NCBI GenBank assembly: GCA_003117195.1
Contig: BDSI01000004.1
Location: 2,103,290-2,167,289 of the forward strand
From: Eudorina sp. 2006-703-Eu-15
Lineage: Eukaryota > Chlorophyta > Chlorophyceae > Chlamydomonadales > Volvocaceae
Direction of reading: 5' to 3'
Length of the DNA stretch: 64,000 nt
This document shows, piece after piece, positions 37,921 through 48,349 of the stretch. The position numbers were made by a program, and so were the translations under genes. Every line of letters begins with the position of its first letter. Within the stretch, counting starts at the first letter, position 1. The notes under the pieces were generated by a model, which did not search any database, was not told the origin of the DNA, and worked only from the letters and a program-made list of their open reading frames with translations.

Positions 37921-38132
37921 GTTAGCCCAAGAGTGGACATCAGGAACAACGTCGCCGAGAGGTTGAGATCCTGCTGTGTACACGATATCCTTGAGGAGTA
38001 CGTTGCTCGCATCTGGAGTCCCCACCGATACCCGCACTGCCCCGACACGAACCAGCTCATAATGACCGAGGGAGGCCTCACAGAATTTCTAATATGTATT
38101 CCACCGGCCCAAAGGGTGCACCCGTACACAGG
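37921..38132. repeat. Diverged direct repeat, copy 1
   Basis: It begins GTTAGCCCAAGAGTGGACAT and ends GGGTGCACCCGTACACAGG. The same start, end and several inner blocks recur in the same orientation at 43542-43735. The two copies bracket the ankyrin/coiled-coil gene. Confidence 0.65.
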
Positions 38133-39347
38133 CTTAGATGTCTTCCAGCCACACCCTGTGCCTGTTTCGGCACGCGCAACGTAAGGGTTTGGAAGGAGGG
38201 GCGCGTGGCGTATCTCGCGCTGGGCAACGGATCTGTCACTCTTGAGGAAGCAGTGCTGACCCGTCATCCCTACTGCGCATCATGTCTCGTCTGCATTCTG
38301 TGCAGCCGTAACGCTGTTGGCCCCCAGCAATTAAGAGCAGCAGGCGCAAGGGGCGGGGCCTGTACACGCCGCCAGCTTCACCATACACTGGCTTGCTGCA
38401 CCAGGGGGCCGTGTCCCCGGGATCTCCCTGCGGGATGTCTGCAGCTTTCGGCCGCCATTCACCCCAGCAAGAGGGTGTCCGATCACCCGAGGCGGCAATG
38501 ATGCAGCTGGCGCCCAAACATCGTGAAGGCCAGTTCTCACCTTGATGGTGGTGCTACTGCCGCCCTCGAGTCCTAACCACTGCCCATCTAATGACGCCCT
38601 GTCTCCTGACCCCCCGCCGCCAACCATGTGAAGACATGGCCGCGGCTTCCGGGACGGCGCTGCCCCTCAGCACCCTCTACCACCACGGCAGGAAGGCGCG
38701 CGGGACCTTCAGTCCCCCCCTTGCACAGCTGATAGCAGATCGCAAGGAACCGCAACTAAAATTATGCGGGATCGTCTGTCGTAACGACGCTGCGTTGCAC
38801 ATGTTCCGTCTCCCAAGCAGGCTTGAACCAGCAAGCCCCAGCCCCAGCAGTAGCAAATGTAGTCAAACCCCTGGCCGGGCCCGTTAGATGGCCCTGGGCC
38901 AAGCGTACATGGAGGAGAGCCCTCCGCCGGCACTCCATCATCATCGACCCCTATCAACGCGCCTGGGCAGCGCCACAGCAGCACCGGCCCCATTCCTCCG
39001 AAAGCTTCATGGCCACTCCGCAGTGAGTTCGTCAGCCCGTGAGCCAGTCAGTGAGACACACTCACACACGCACGCAGTATATTTGCGCCTGGGTTCAGGC
39101 GGGCGGGGGGGTTGCATTTCTAAACACACACGCACGCGACGTCGTGGCCTAGTCACCACCATACTGCAAACGTCATGCCCCGGACCACGAGCATTATGTA
39201 CACCAAATCATGTCCCTGCTGCATCAGGTCGCCCACTCAGGACTATCCACCATTATGCCTCCAGCCACTGCTGCCGCCGCTACCACCGCCGCCCTCGGAT
39301 TGGGCCCTGGGCAGGCCCGGACTGGGGAGCGAGCCCAGACTGGCCCG

Positions 39348-42300
39348 CTAGTGGCTGTTGCCCAGGCTCCCGTTGCTGGCGCTCCTGACGCTGGCGCCGC
39401 TGCCAGCAGGCAGCAGTTCCTGGTGCCGTTCCAAACGCTGCCGCAGCGCCAGCGCTTCCGCCTGGTACGCGGCCGCCTGTTGGGCGGACTTGAGCACCTC
39501 CTGCACCGCCTCGCCGGCCTGCCGCTCCGCCTGCCGCAGCGCCTCCTTGCACTCCTGCAGCTCCGAGATGGCCTGCGCTGCGGCCAGCTGCACGCGCCGC
39601 ACCTCCGCCTGCGTGCAACCGGGTCAACGCAACCGGTTCGCGTGTCAACACATACAGCAGTGACACCCAATTATAAACGAAACCGCATCACCCCGTCGAC
39701 CTCCAGGTCCTACCCGTCCTGCCCGGGGGTTTGCAGGTACGAGACGCATCACCCCATCGACCCAAGAACTGTTAATTCAGCCTCGCAGCTCGTTTTCGGC
39801 CCTCGTGAAGCTCGTTGTCGCAGACCGGCACCGACGGTGCGCCTTTCCCCTGTGTCCCGGGAGACCCTACCTGCAACTGCTGCTCCAGCCGCGCGTACTC
39901 GTCCCGCACGTCTTGCGGCCGCCGCAGCTCCTCCGAATGCCAGCCCCGCTGCTCCTGGTCGCGCTGCTGCAGCACCGCCTCCAGCTGCGCCTGCAGCTGG
40001 TCCCGGTCCCGGACGGACTCATTCGTGAGCGCCAGCTGCCGCCGCACCAGTTTCAGCTCCCGCTTCAGCTCCCGCTCGACCTCCAGGATCCGGGCGGAGA
40101 GGGGTGAGGAGACGGCACGGCGGACCAGGGCTCTCCGCCGGGGCCGTAGCCCTGGCTGCTGCCTGACTCAGTACTGCTGAGGACCAGAGGGCCGGAGGAG
40201 GCGTGAGCGTCGCCGACCCGGGCGGGGCACAGTGCCGGCGCGGGATGGCCGAACTTGGAAGATGGGGGCATGAAGGTGAACAGCGGCCCCACACCCAAAG
40301 GGGGACCCGCCGTCTGAGCAGCATCCGAACCGGTGGCGCCCTGCACGCCTGCGGGGAGGTGTCCTGTGGGGAGCTGCTCCTGAGGCGGCGGCGGCTCCCG
40401 AGGCATGGTCGCGTCGCTGGAGGACTCGGAGCCCAAGTCCACCGGCCTGCTGAGCAGCTGATGAGCTAGCTCCTCCCTGCGGCCCCGCTCCACCTTGAGG
40501 TCCTCCAGGGCGCCCTCCAGCTGGGTGGCCAGCGTGCTCCGCTCCGCCGTTGCCGCGGCCAGGTCCCTGCGGGCCTGCAGCTCCGCGTCACGTGCACCAG
40601 CCAGGTTGCGGGCGAATGCCTCATTCCCGTTGTGGGCGAGTGCGGCCTCCTCCTGAGCGGCGGCCGCCGCGGCCTGCGACCGCTGCAGCGCCGCCGTCAG
40701 CTCCTCAATCTGGTGGCGCAGCAGCTCCAGATCGGGGTGAGGAGGCGCCAGCGCCTGGGCTGCTGCTGCATCCGCCGCAAGGGCTGCCTCCACGGCGACC
40801 TCCCGGGTCGTCGCCCCCAGGCCCTCCAGCCAGGTCATAATCTCGTTACAGTAATCGTCGTCACAGTAATTATGGTCCGGAAGGGCGGCCTTGGCGTCGC
40901 TCACGAGCACCGGGGGGCACTCCTGGACCAACCAGCGCAGAAGTGGCAGCGATGGCAGCGGATGGGGAGAATCGACAGCCTCTAGAAAATCGGAGGCGCT
41001 CGGTTGCCAGCCCAGCTCCTTCATGATGTGCAGCGTGTGCAGGTCGCCTTGCGGTAAAGGGCCTAAATCACTCAGTGCCCGTGGGGAAACGGAATGGAAG
41101 GGCAAAGCCTTGTAATGAGGCATACGGATTCGACTGGGGTTTGTGGAACGTGTATGCATTAGGAAAAGTGCGTGATATAGGTTAGACCAGCCAGTGCGCA
41201 ATCAGTTTTCTGGCCAAAAATGGTCTTGGTCCAGCGACCGAACAGAAGCACACAGAGGAAGACCGTCGGTAAGGGCAAGGCCCATACTGGACAAAGGTGG
41301 CGTCAATTCACCTCCACAATCGGACAGCTGGGAGCTCGACCACCGCACAGTGCTTGTGTGAACCTGCTGCCCTGCTCATTTAACTCGCGTCCTGACTGAG
41401 AGCACAATTCGACCGGCATACACGCTTGCAAGGGCAGGGCTGCGTCGTCTACACAAAACAACAAACCCCACGAACGCAACAATAGCAGTGAGACATCTTA
41501 CCAACGGGGGATAGCCCATGGACGCCAGCCACCCCAGCATCTCCGTACTGCCGCATATTTGCATTGATTTGTTGCAGTCCCGCAGGATGTAGCCGGATGT
41601 AGCTCCATCAACCACTTCACCAGCTCCACACTGCCAGACCGGATAGCCGCATCCATGACGTCCTCCTCGTGCCACACCGTCTCTGGGCCCCGCACCGCCA
41701 GCAGCCACTCCGGGGGCTCCACCATTCCCCCATCTCGAGGAGGGCAATAACATGGTATGAGCCGATGTCGACGCCGCACGAGTGTAGCCGCAGCATCACG
41801 TCCCAGCGCCCGCGTTCTGCAGCATGCTGCATCAGCGAGTTGGCGCACAGCAGGCCTCCGCCGACAAACTTATCCAAAGCCTTCCAGTCGAGATCCGCAG
41901 CAACGTCGGCGACCAGGGGCACCCCATATCCACATCGGCGCCAGCTGCTGTCATTGTTGCCTAGTGCATTATATCCCCACAGACGCTCGCACACTGAGCT
42001 CGCAAAACTGCGCTCCCGCAGCCAGATTAGCCGCTCCAGTATTTCGCCTAGAGGCTCAACCTGGGACCGCCGCACAGCAATACGATCGAAGCCCACTACA
42101 ACCTTAAAGCCGCGCGGCTCCGCCATCAGCCACTCGGCCTTCCCCAGCCAGTTGTCCGTGGGGCTGTTCAGCGCTGCCAGCAGGATGGAGGTGCGTGTGG
42201 CATCTGACAGGCCCAGGTCGCCGTCCTCCGTGCTGTCAGCAGCCCGCTGGAACAGGGCCTGCATCGACGCAAGGTCGCAGCCCTTTGCCGCGCTGGGCAA

Positions 42301-42899
42301 AACCTCATGCCACCACTGCCGCTGCCGCTCGAAATTGGCCCCACTCCGGACCAAGCTGCCCGAGGCTTCCAGTAGCTGCATCAGCAGCTGGCTCAGCCCG
42401 GCCTCGGCGGCCATCTTCAGCGCATCGAAGTACTCCAGGTGGCCCTCCAAAATCCAGCGCTTGAAGAAGGCGGCGTCAAGCTCACCGCCGGCAAAAGCCT
42501 TCCACGAGGCTGTCCCGTCAAAGCTTCCAAACAGTGAATCGAAGACCTCGAGGTTGCCCTTGATTGCTGCGGCGCCCAATGTATTCAAGGTGTACAGCCG
42601 TTCTTGTGCAAGTAGACGCACGTGTCAAGATGCCCAGCACGCGCAGCTGCATCCATGATTTGCACAGCGAAGGCGTCCTCCAAGGGTTTCAGAAAAGGCG
42701 CCTGCTCCTCAAAAAGCCAGGCGCAGATCTGCGTCCTGCCTGCTGCTGCGGAAGCCAGCATCATCACCTTGGCGCGCAACTGCTTGCTGACACCGCACTC
42801 CAGCGGCCAAAGCAGCTGGCAAGTCGACCAGAGCGAGCGGCAAGTTGGCCCAGACTTCGGGCAGTGCGTCATTTTGGCAGAGTGGTCCTGGCTGCGCAC
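39348..42899 (-). pseudogene. Ankyrin/coiled-coil gene with frame breaks
   Basis: Ankyrin-like repeats are read at 42899-41502 (AARAGHLDTCVYLHKNGCTP; LNTLGAAAIKGNLEVFDSLF; SGSVELVKWLMELH; EMLGWLASMGYPPL then donor GTAAGA). Another repeat block follows from about 41047 (HIMKELGWQPSASDFLEAVD; LLRWLVQECPP), then a long coiled coil (LLRHQIEELTAALQRSQ), a Pro/Ser-rich stretch, a second coiled-coil exon (about 40080-39871) and a last exon 39608-39348 ending GSLGNSH. Ankyrin proteins of this style are a large family in volvocine algae; functions are unknown, mostly protein-protein contacts. The frame is broken near 42590, at a run of five C (41727-41731 on the plus strand) and near 41600, each needing one extra base. 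A further frame change occurs before the second coiled-coil exon and may be an intron. Either a decaying gene or single-base assembly deletions. Confidence 0.6.
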
Positions 42900-43278
42900 C
42901 AGACGCGGTTAGCTCTCTGCTATCCGTCATTTGTATTGTGGTCTGAGACACCCAGCAGCTCTGCAAAGGGGGTTCTCACCACCGACGGCGCCCCTATTCT
43001 TTTTTTAAACTTGACAAGTCGTGTGTGCTTTGTGCACATACCTTAAGTCTCAACAGAGGATCGGAAGCTATCGGGCGGATTGCAGAATGATGTCGGATGT
43101 GCAAGAGGCCAGAGCTGCATTTCAAAATGTGTACGACGGATTCCTTGAAATTTCTCAGAACGCGATGCGATACGTCACGCGGGCCGTAAGTTTCATGTCC
43201 AGTTTTGGTCGTTGACCGTGGAAGATGAAGGGGGGAAATCTGTGATAATCGAGCAGCGACCTTGAAGTGTTTGTGCCA

Positions 43279-43357
43279 GCGCGGCGGGAACCAAAGAATG
43301 ACCCGCTCCTATTTGTGCTAGAAATAGAAGCGGGTAATTCTTTGGTTCCTGCCGCGC
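43279..43357. ncRNA. 79-nt hairpin, possible small-RNA precursor
   Basis: Left arm 43279-43314 and right arm 43322-43357 are complementary at 33 of 36 positions (one mismatch is a G-U type pair in RNA), with a 7-base loop. The stem length suits a miRNA-like precursor, but a tiny inverted-repeat element is equally possible. Confidence 0.35.
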
Positions 43358-43541
43358 TTATTGACCCTATTTCATGCAATTTGCCCCTTCTTGCCAAGCG
43401 CGCGCTCTACTGTTTGTACACATTGATCCATAGGAACATCGTCAGTACATACGGTAATCGGAAAACACCCCACATGCGGACATGCCCATGTGGGCACATG
43501 CAAAGGCAGGGGGCTACAGGGGAGAAGAAGGGCATGTTAGG

Positions 43542-43735
43542 TGTTAGCCCAAGAGTGGACATCAGGGACAGCGTTGCATAGGGGTGGAGCGTCGAGGAAT
43601 AGAGGTGGCTTGCATTTGGAGTCCCCGGCAATACGCGCACAGCCCCGAGACGAAACAGCTCACACTGACACGACGGGGGGAAGCAGGACGACCTATGGGT
43701 GTAGCAGCAGCTCCCTGGGTGCACCCGTACACAGG
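43542..43735. repeat. Diverged direct repeat, copy 2
   Basis: This is the partner of the copy at 37921-38132, with identical outer blocks and moderately diverged middle. Confidence 0.65.
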
Positions 43736-43893
43736 GTTGGTGTAGGGATGGCCGGATGCTGTTTATGTGTGTAATTTTAAACCCTCTGCATCTGTGCCAA
43801 ATACCGTAGCGCAAAGTGTAGGAGGCCCCTCTCAACTGCAATGCACAAGTCAAGACGGCCCCTACCAGCCATACCCTGTCACTGTACAACTAC

Positions 43894-43898
43894 TTACA
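43894..43898 (-). terminator. Candidate TGTAA poly(A) signal of gene C
   Basis: TTACA on the plus strand reads TGTAA on the minus strand, 515 bp beyond the gene C stop. TGTAA is the usual volvocine poly(A) signal, but a five-base match at this distance is weak. Confidence 0.3.
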
Positions 43899-44412
43899 CG
43901 ACGTAACCTGTCATACGGAAGCTGCAGACCGTACAGCATCCCACAAGCCCGCCCTACCGCATGGGCCCCCACGCCCTCCTGCGGAGTTTCGTGACCGTGC
44001 TGGCCATGTTGCCGCTGTGCCCTTCACCACACCGTTTGGTCATGATGACACCGGTGGTGCCTTGCGGCAGCCCGCCAGCAATCTTTCTACAGGATTTGAA
44101 CCTCTCGTGTGACACAGGCCGTGGGCCCGTACATGGGCCGTACATGCCATCATGGAAAAACAATACCAAGCAAAAAGCCGTAACATCCTCATTCGTGCTT
44201 TCCCGATCCACATACCCGCTTGCTTGATTGCGCGCACAGCAGAACACCACCTACCCACGAGCCACCGTCCCCACATGCCAACAGATTACCCCGGGATACA
44301 CAAGTGTGGGTGCTTCGGCGCGTCTTGGGCCGGAGGCCTTGGTTGTGTGCACCCGGCGGTTGGTGGCGGTTGGCGGTGGTTGGTGATGGTGGTTGGCTGC
44401 AGGACGCGGCCA

Positions 44413-47127
44413 CTACTTCCGCTTGTGTTCAGGGGGACACCGATGGGGCGGTGAACGGCGATGGTGGAGCGGCGGTGGAGAGCGGCGGTGCGGCGGCGGG
44501 GAACGCTGACGGGGTGGCGGGGGACGTTTGGCGCTACCGTGTGGCGGGGATCGCTTGGGGCTCTTCCGGGGTGAGGGAGGTCGCGGCCGGGGCGGGCGGG
44601 GAGAAGGTGGACGCTTGGAAGGTGATGGCGGCGAAGGGGCGGGCGAGGGCGGCGGGGATGACGGCGCGGGCGAGGGCGGCCGGGATGACGGCCGCGGGGC
44701 GGGCGAGGGCGGCGGGGATGACGGCGGCGGGGAGGGTGAGGGCGGCGGGGATGACGGCGGCGGGGAGGGTGAGGGCCGCGGCGGTAACGGCGAGGGCGAG
44801 AGCGGCAGTAGCGAAGGGTTTGATTGAGGCGGAGTTATGCCGATTGGTGGCGGTGGCCGTGAAGATAGCTGTGGTGAGGGCGGCAAGGGTAGCGGTGGCG
44901 AGGGTGGCGGTGGTGGCGGTGGTGAGGGTGGCGGTGGCGGTGGTGGCGGTGGCGAGGGTGGCGGTGGCGAGGGTGGCGGTGGCGAGGGTGGTGAGGGTGG
45001 CGGTGGCGAGGGTGGCGGTGGTGAGGGTGGCGGTGGCGAGGGCGGCGGTGGCGAGGGTGGCGGTGGTGAGGGTGGCGGTGGCGAGGGCGGCGGTGGTGGC
45101 GGTGGCGAGGGCGGCGGTGGTGAAGGCGCCAGTGGCGTCGGTGGTGATGATGGTGGTGACGGAGGCGTGCCTGCATGGGCCGCCGGCGGGGGAACCTATT
45201 CAAAGTTTAATCACGCTTACTTGAGAAGCAATTTAAAAACCGGCGAATCAGGCCTCCTCGCACCTTTCCGAATGAAGCCGGCAGTTCGCCCACGTCACAC
45301 AACGGATAGATCCCCGCACGCTCCGCCTCCCACCCAGGGTGGGTACGGATCACAGCGGGCACCCCTCTGCCCCAACACACTCGTGCGCTGACAGGGGAAC
45401 GGACAGGTAGGGCTATGTGGCCGAGGGCCCCCAGAGGTAGATATTTTGCAGACACGGTAGATGCATACCGTACTGCCCGACCATCTAGACCATCAGAATC
45501 CCCCGACATGACCACGAGCAGAGCCATTCAAGGATGCGTTTGAGGCATTACTCATGGCATTGCCTGATGGCCTTCCTCTCCGAACGAGGTCTTCCTCGCC
45601 GATACGGCACCCGGCCAGCTCGCAATTTAACCCCCGGCCCGAGCCCCCTGCTCCCTCCGCCCGCCTCATTCCCCTCTCCTGTGCCACGTATCGGTTCCCC
45701 AATCTATTCCCCACTCACACGTCCCGCAGACCGCCCCGGAGGACACCGTCATGTTGGCTGAGGCCTGCTTCCAGTTGTTGTCGGGGCCGCCGTTGATGGC
45801 GGACGTCACCTTGAACAGCACCGACTGGCCTGCAGGAGAGGGGGGGCGGGGAAAGGGGCATGTGTGTCGGGTTGGGCGCCATTAGATGTGGTCGTGTAGG
45901 AGCAGGTCACACGAAAGCGGTAGAGGTGACGATCGCATGCATTCATCCATCTTTGTAGGGGACAAGAAGAAGGGCCGTACAGACGTGGCGGATTGCGGAC
46001 TGGTTCAAGGAGTTGAGCAAGGACGATGTGGTTCTTGCCGTTCCTACCTGCCAGGCTGCACGGCACCACGAATGTGGCAGTGAAATTGGTTGCCGCGAGG
46101 ACACCCCTGGAGCGGCCCAGGTCCACTCGGTTGGGGCTGCGGAAACAATGTCGGCGGGACAGCCGGAGGATACTCGGGGTCCAAGGCCAGTTGAGGACGC
46201 CAGGGCCCCCAGAGGAGTAGGAGGCGGGGCACATCTAGCCAGGCATTCCCGCAGCGTCGTCATTCACCAGCTAATGGCCAGCATGCATTCGGCTTGTGTC
46301 ATCGCACGTCCCTCGCTGCCATCCCGTCCTTGCTGGTCATCCCGTGCGATTGCGCCCCACAAGTTGGGCCTCACCAGTTCTCAGTGGGTGGGGCGGGGGA
46401 GGTGAAGGTCACACTCACGCTGCTGGCCGTCAGGTAGGCCAGGCGCTTATCGGGGAAGCTCAGCTGGGGGGGGCCGGGGGCGGCGAGGAAGGGAGGCAGG
46501 GCGGCGGGAGGACGCGAATGCTGAAGTGCGTGCAGAACTTGCTCTGAGACAAATGTGCGTGTTGAAGATTGTGATCAAATACGAGCTTCAGATAGGCCCT
46601 GGTGGTTGCGGTCGGAAGTGGGTTACGGTAGCAGCATTCTGAGCCGTTTGGCGTTAGCCAAACCTCGGCTCAGATTATCCGCCTCCCCCCTTGATGAGCT
46701 CCAGCACTACACACCGTGACGTTGTAACTCTTGCCGGGACACAACGATATTGTAGGAATGCCAGTGGCCACATCCTTGAAGGTAAAGGTGATTGAACTGC
46801 GGCGGGTACCACCGGGATGTCGGGCCTCGGGCTCGGGCATACATCCACCGCCCCAGATGGCCATATTCATCTATATTGAGGCAATCATATTTAAGGAGAA
46901 GTTGACACCGAGTGCATGCCTTACCTGTCGAGCGCCGCGGTCTTCACATGAGGGCTTATGTCAAATATCTCCGGAAGATCAACGACAGAATACGGATGAG
47001 CGTCGCATTGCGTCACACCAGGTAGGTCAACGCTGAGCCCCTGGTCTTGCGAATTGTACCAGTAATCAGGGTACGCTTGTGCAATTATCACACATGATAC
47101 CGCAACTATCGCTGTTACCACCCTCAT
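44413..47127 (-). CDS. Gene C: Reeler-like domain with Pro-rich basic tail
   Basis: Six exons (47127-46925, 46796-46715, 46463-46375, 46136-46048, 45829-45719, 45170-44413) sum to 444 codons in one frame: 443 residues and TAG. The signal peptide is VTAIVAVSCVIIAQA, and the mature part starts YPDYWYNSQDQG. The Reeler-like module (to about 191) carries SSITFTFKD, LCPGKSYNVT, DKRLAYLTASS, NRVDLGRS and FKVTSAINGG. The last exon encodes 252 residues of Ser/Pro repeats that turn Lys/Arg/His-rich toward the end (RPPSPRKSPKRSPP; final CPPEHKRK). No DOMON or cytochrome b561 exon was found in the 1.4 kb beyond the stop. Most likely secreted to the matrix or wall, where Pro-rich rods anchor proteins. 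Exons 4-5 and the intron between 3 and 4 are nearly identical to gene B. Confidence 0.72.
44416..45170 (-). other. Pro-rich tail exon of gene C
   Basis: The exon shows long PPSPPPPSPP runs at its 5' end from a GGT/GGC-type repeat on the plus strand, and a gradual change to SPPPSSPPP and then Arg/Lys-Pro motifs at its 3' end. The frame is open throughout, in the phase set by exon 5. Confidence 0.75.
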
Positions 47128-48349
47128 CTTTGGTCTTTAAATTTGACCCAGTCAGTTCATCGGAAAAATAGCGATAAGCAAAGTGCAGGCAGCGATGACC
47201 GCACCATTCAGTCGAACGCTGCCAAATGGGCAGCCTACCTTCAAGCAATTCTTCAATAACCAAGGCGTCTTTATAATTCTAAATCCAATCAATATCTTCC
47301 GAAGTTATTGGTAATTCCTACATGTGGCCCTGCGCCCGACGTACGGTACGCATCGGTGTATACGAAAGGGCCGATACCTCATACCTGTTGGTGCCGTAGG
47401 GCGCGGACACAGTTTGTACCTGGCGTAAATGTGCTGTATTAGGCTGCTGTGCTGGAGCTTGTGGAACAAAGAAAGCATCTACATGGATGCCTGGCACCAA
47501 GGCTTCACAGGCCGAAGACGGAAATGATTGGGTACGGCAGCCTGCAGTCATCGCATGCACAGCAGCAGGGCTTGTGTTGGTTTCGGCGGGGTGTTGCAGC
47601 ATAGGAGTAATGTTGCGGATGGCGCACATTCATTTAACTTTTTCAAAAGGGGAAGTAACAGGCGTGGTGCTTGACTCTCATTCAAGTAAGATCCCTTGGA
47701 GGGCCTCTGGTTCTCTCTGTTGGTAATGCAGGTCATACATGCGCCCCTGGGGCAACCCAAGCGCCAGCAGGCGTGGCGTGCCTGCGGGGACTCGATGTTT
47801 TTTCCTGTTTATCATGAAAGGTTTGGATCATTTCTGATCATCATGACAAAATGTCACGATGTCCGGGAGTTACGCAGTCGCTGCATAGATAGATATATAG
47901 ATCTTGATAGATTCTAGGCGGGCCAGACCCTGCCAGACGTGCGAGAACTCTCGCAGCCTTTGTTTCCCTTGGTAGTTCGCCCTGTCAGTTGCGATGGCTC
48001 CAGACAGCGACAAGCACTCTTAATAATACCAAAGTCAAATCGCACGCACTGTATCTCTACTTCCTTGACGTATACTCGTGGGTCTCTGCAATGCGTGGGC
48101 CTCGACCGAGGTGCAAAACAGTAATAATGCGCGCCCGCCCCAACGTTCGCATCCCGTTCGCTCGTCCAACTTGCACATTTTGCATTCACATTCTAATCGA
48201 ACAAGACTCAATAAATTAATGGTGATCTAATGGTCTGGCCAAGTGGCGGGCGAACATTGTTTCAACATCTCGATCCATGCTGGGCATGACGCATTCAAGC
48301 TTAATATCGCTTCCTTACTGAGTTTTGTATTCATATTATCCATTGCAAA
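47128..48349. promoter_or_regulatory. Shared intergenic region of divergent genes C and D
   Basis: The starts of genes C (47127, minus) and D (48350, plus) face away from each other across 1.2 kb of AT-rich DNA. No coding block was seen. It must hold both promoters; no specific boxes could be assigned. Confidence 0.5.

Larger units (their letters stand above)
36464..39347. other. Promoter side of gene B and AT-rich spacer
   Basis: AT-rich sequence lies upstream of gene B, and no coding block was recognised. It includes the MITE-like inverted repeat and one copy of a diverged direct repeat (37921-38132) that recurs at 43542-43735. Confidence 0.5.
43000..44412. other. Spacer downstream of gene C
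   Basis: No gene was recognised. It holds a 36-bp-arm hairpin (43279-43357), the second direct-repeat copy (43542-43735) and a minus-strand TGTAA. Confidence 0.5.

Noticed and set aside
44220..45391. Plus-strand Gly-rich frames opposite the gene C tail
   Set aside because: They are the complement of the SPPP tract; minus-strand exon phase and total length support the minus reading.
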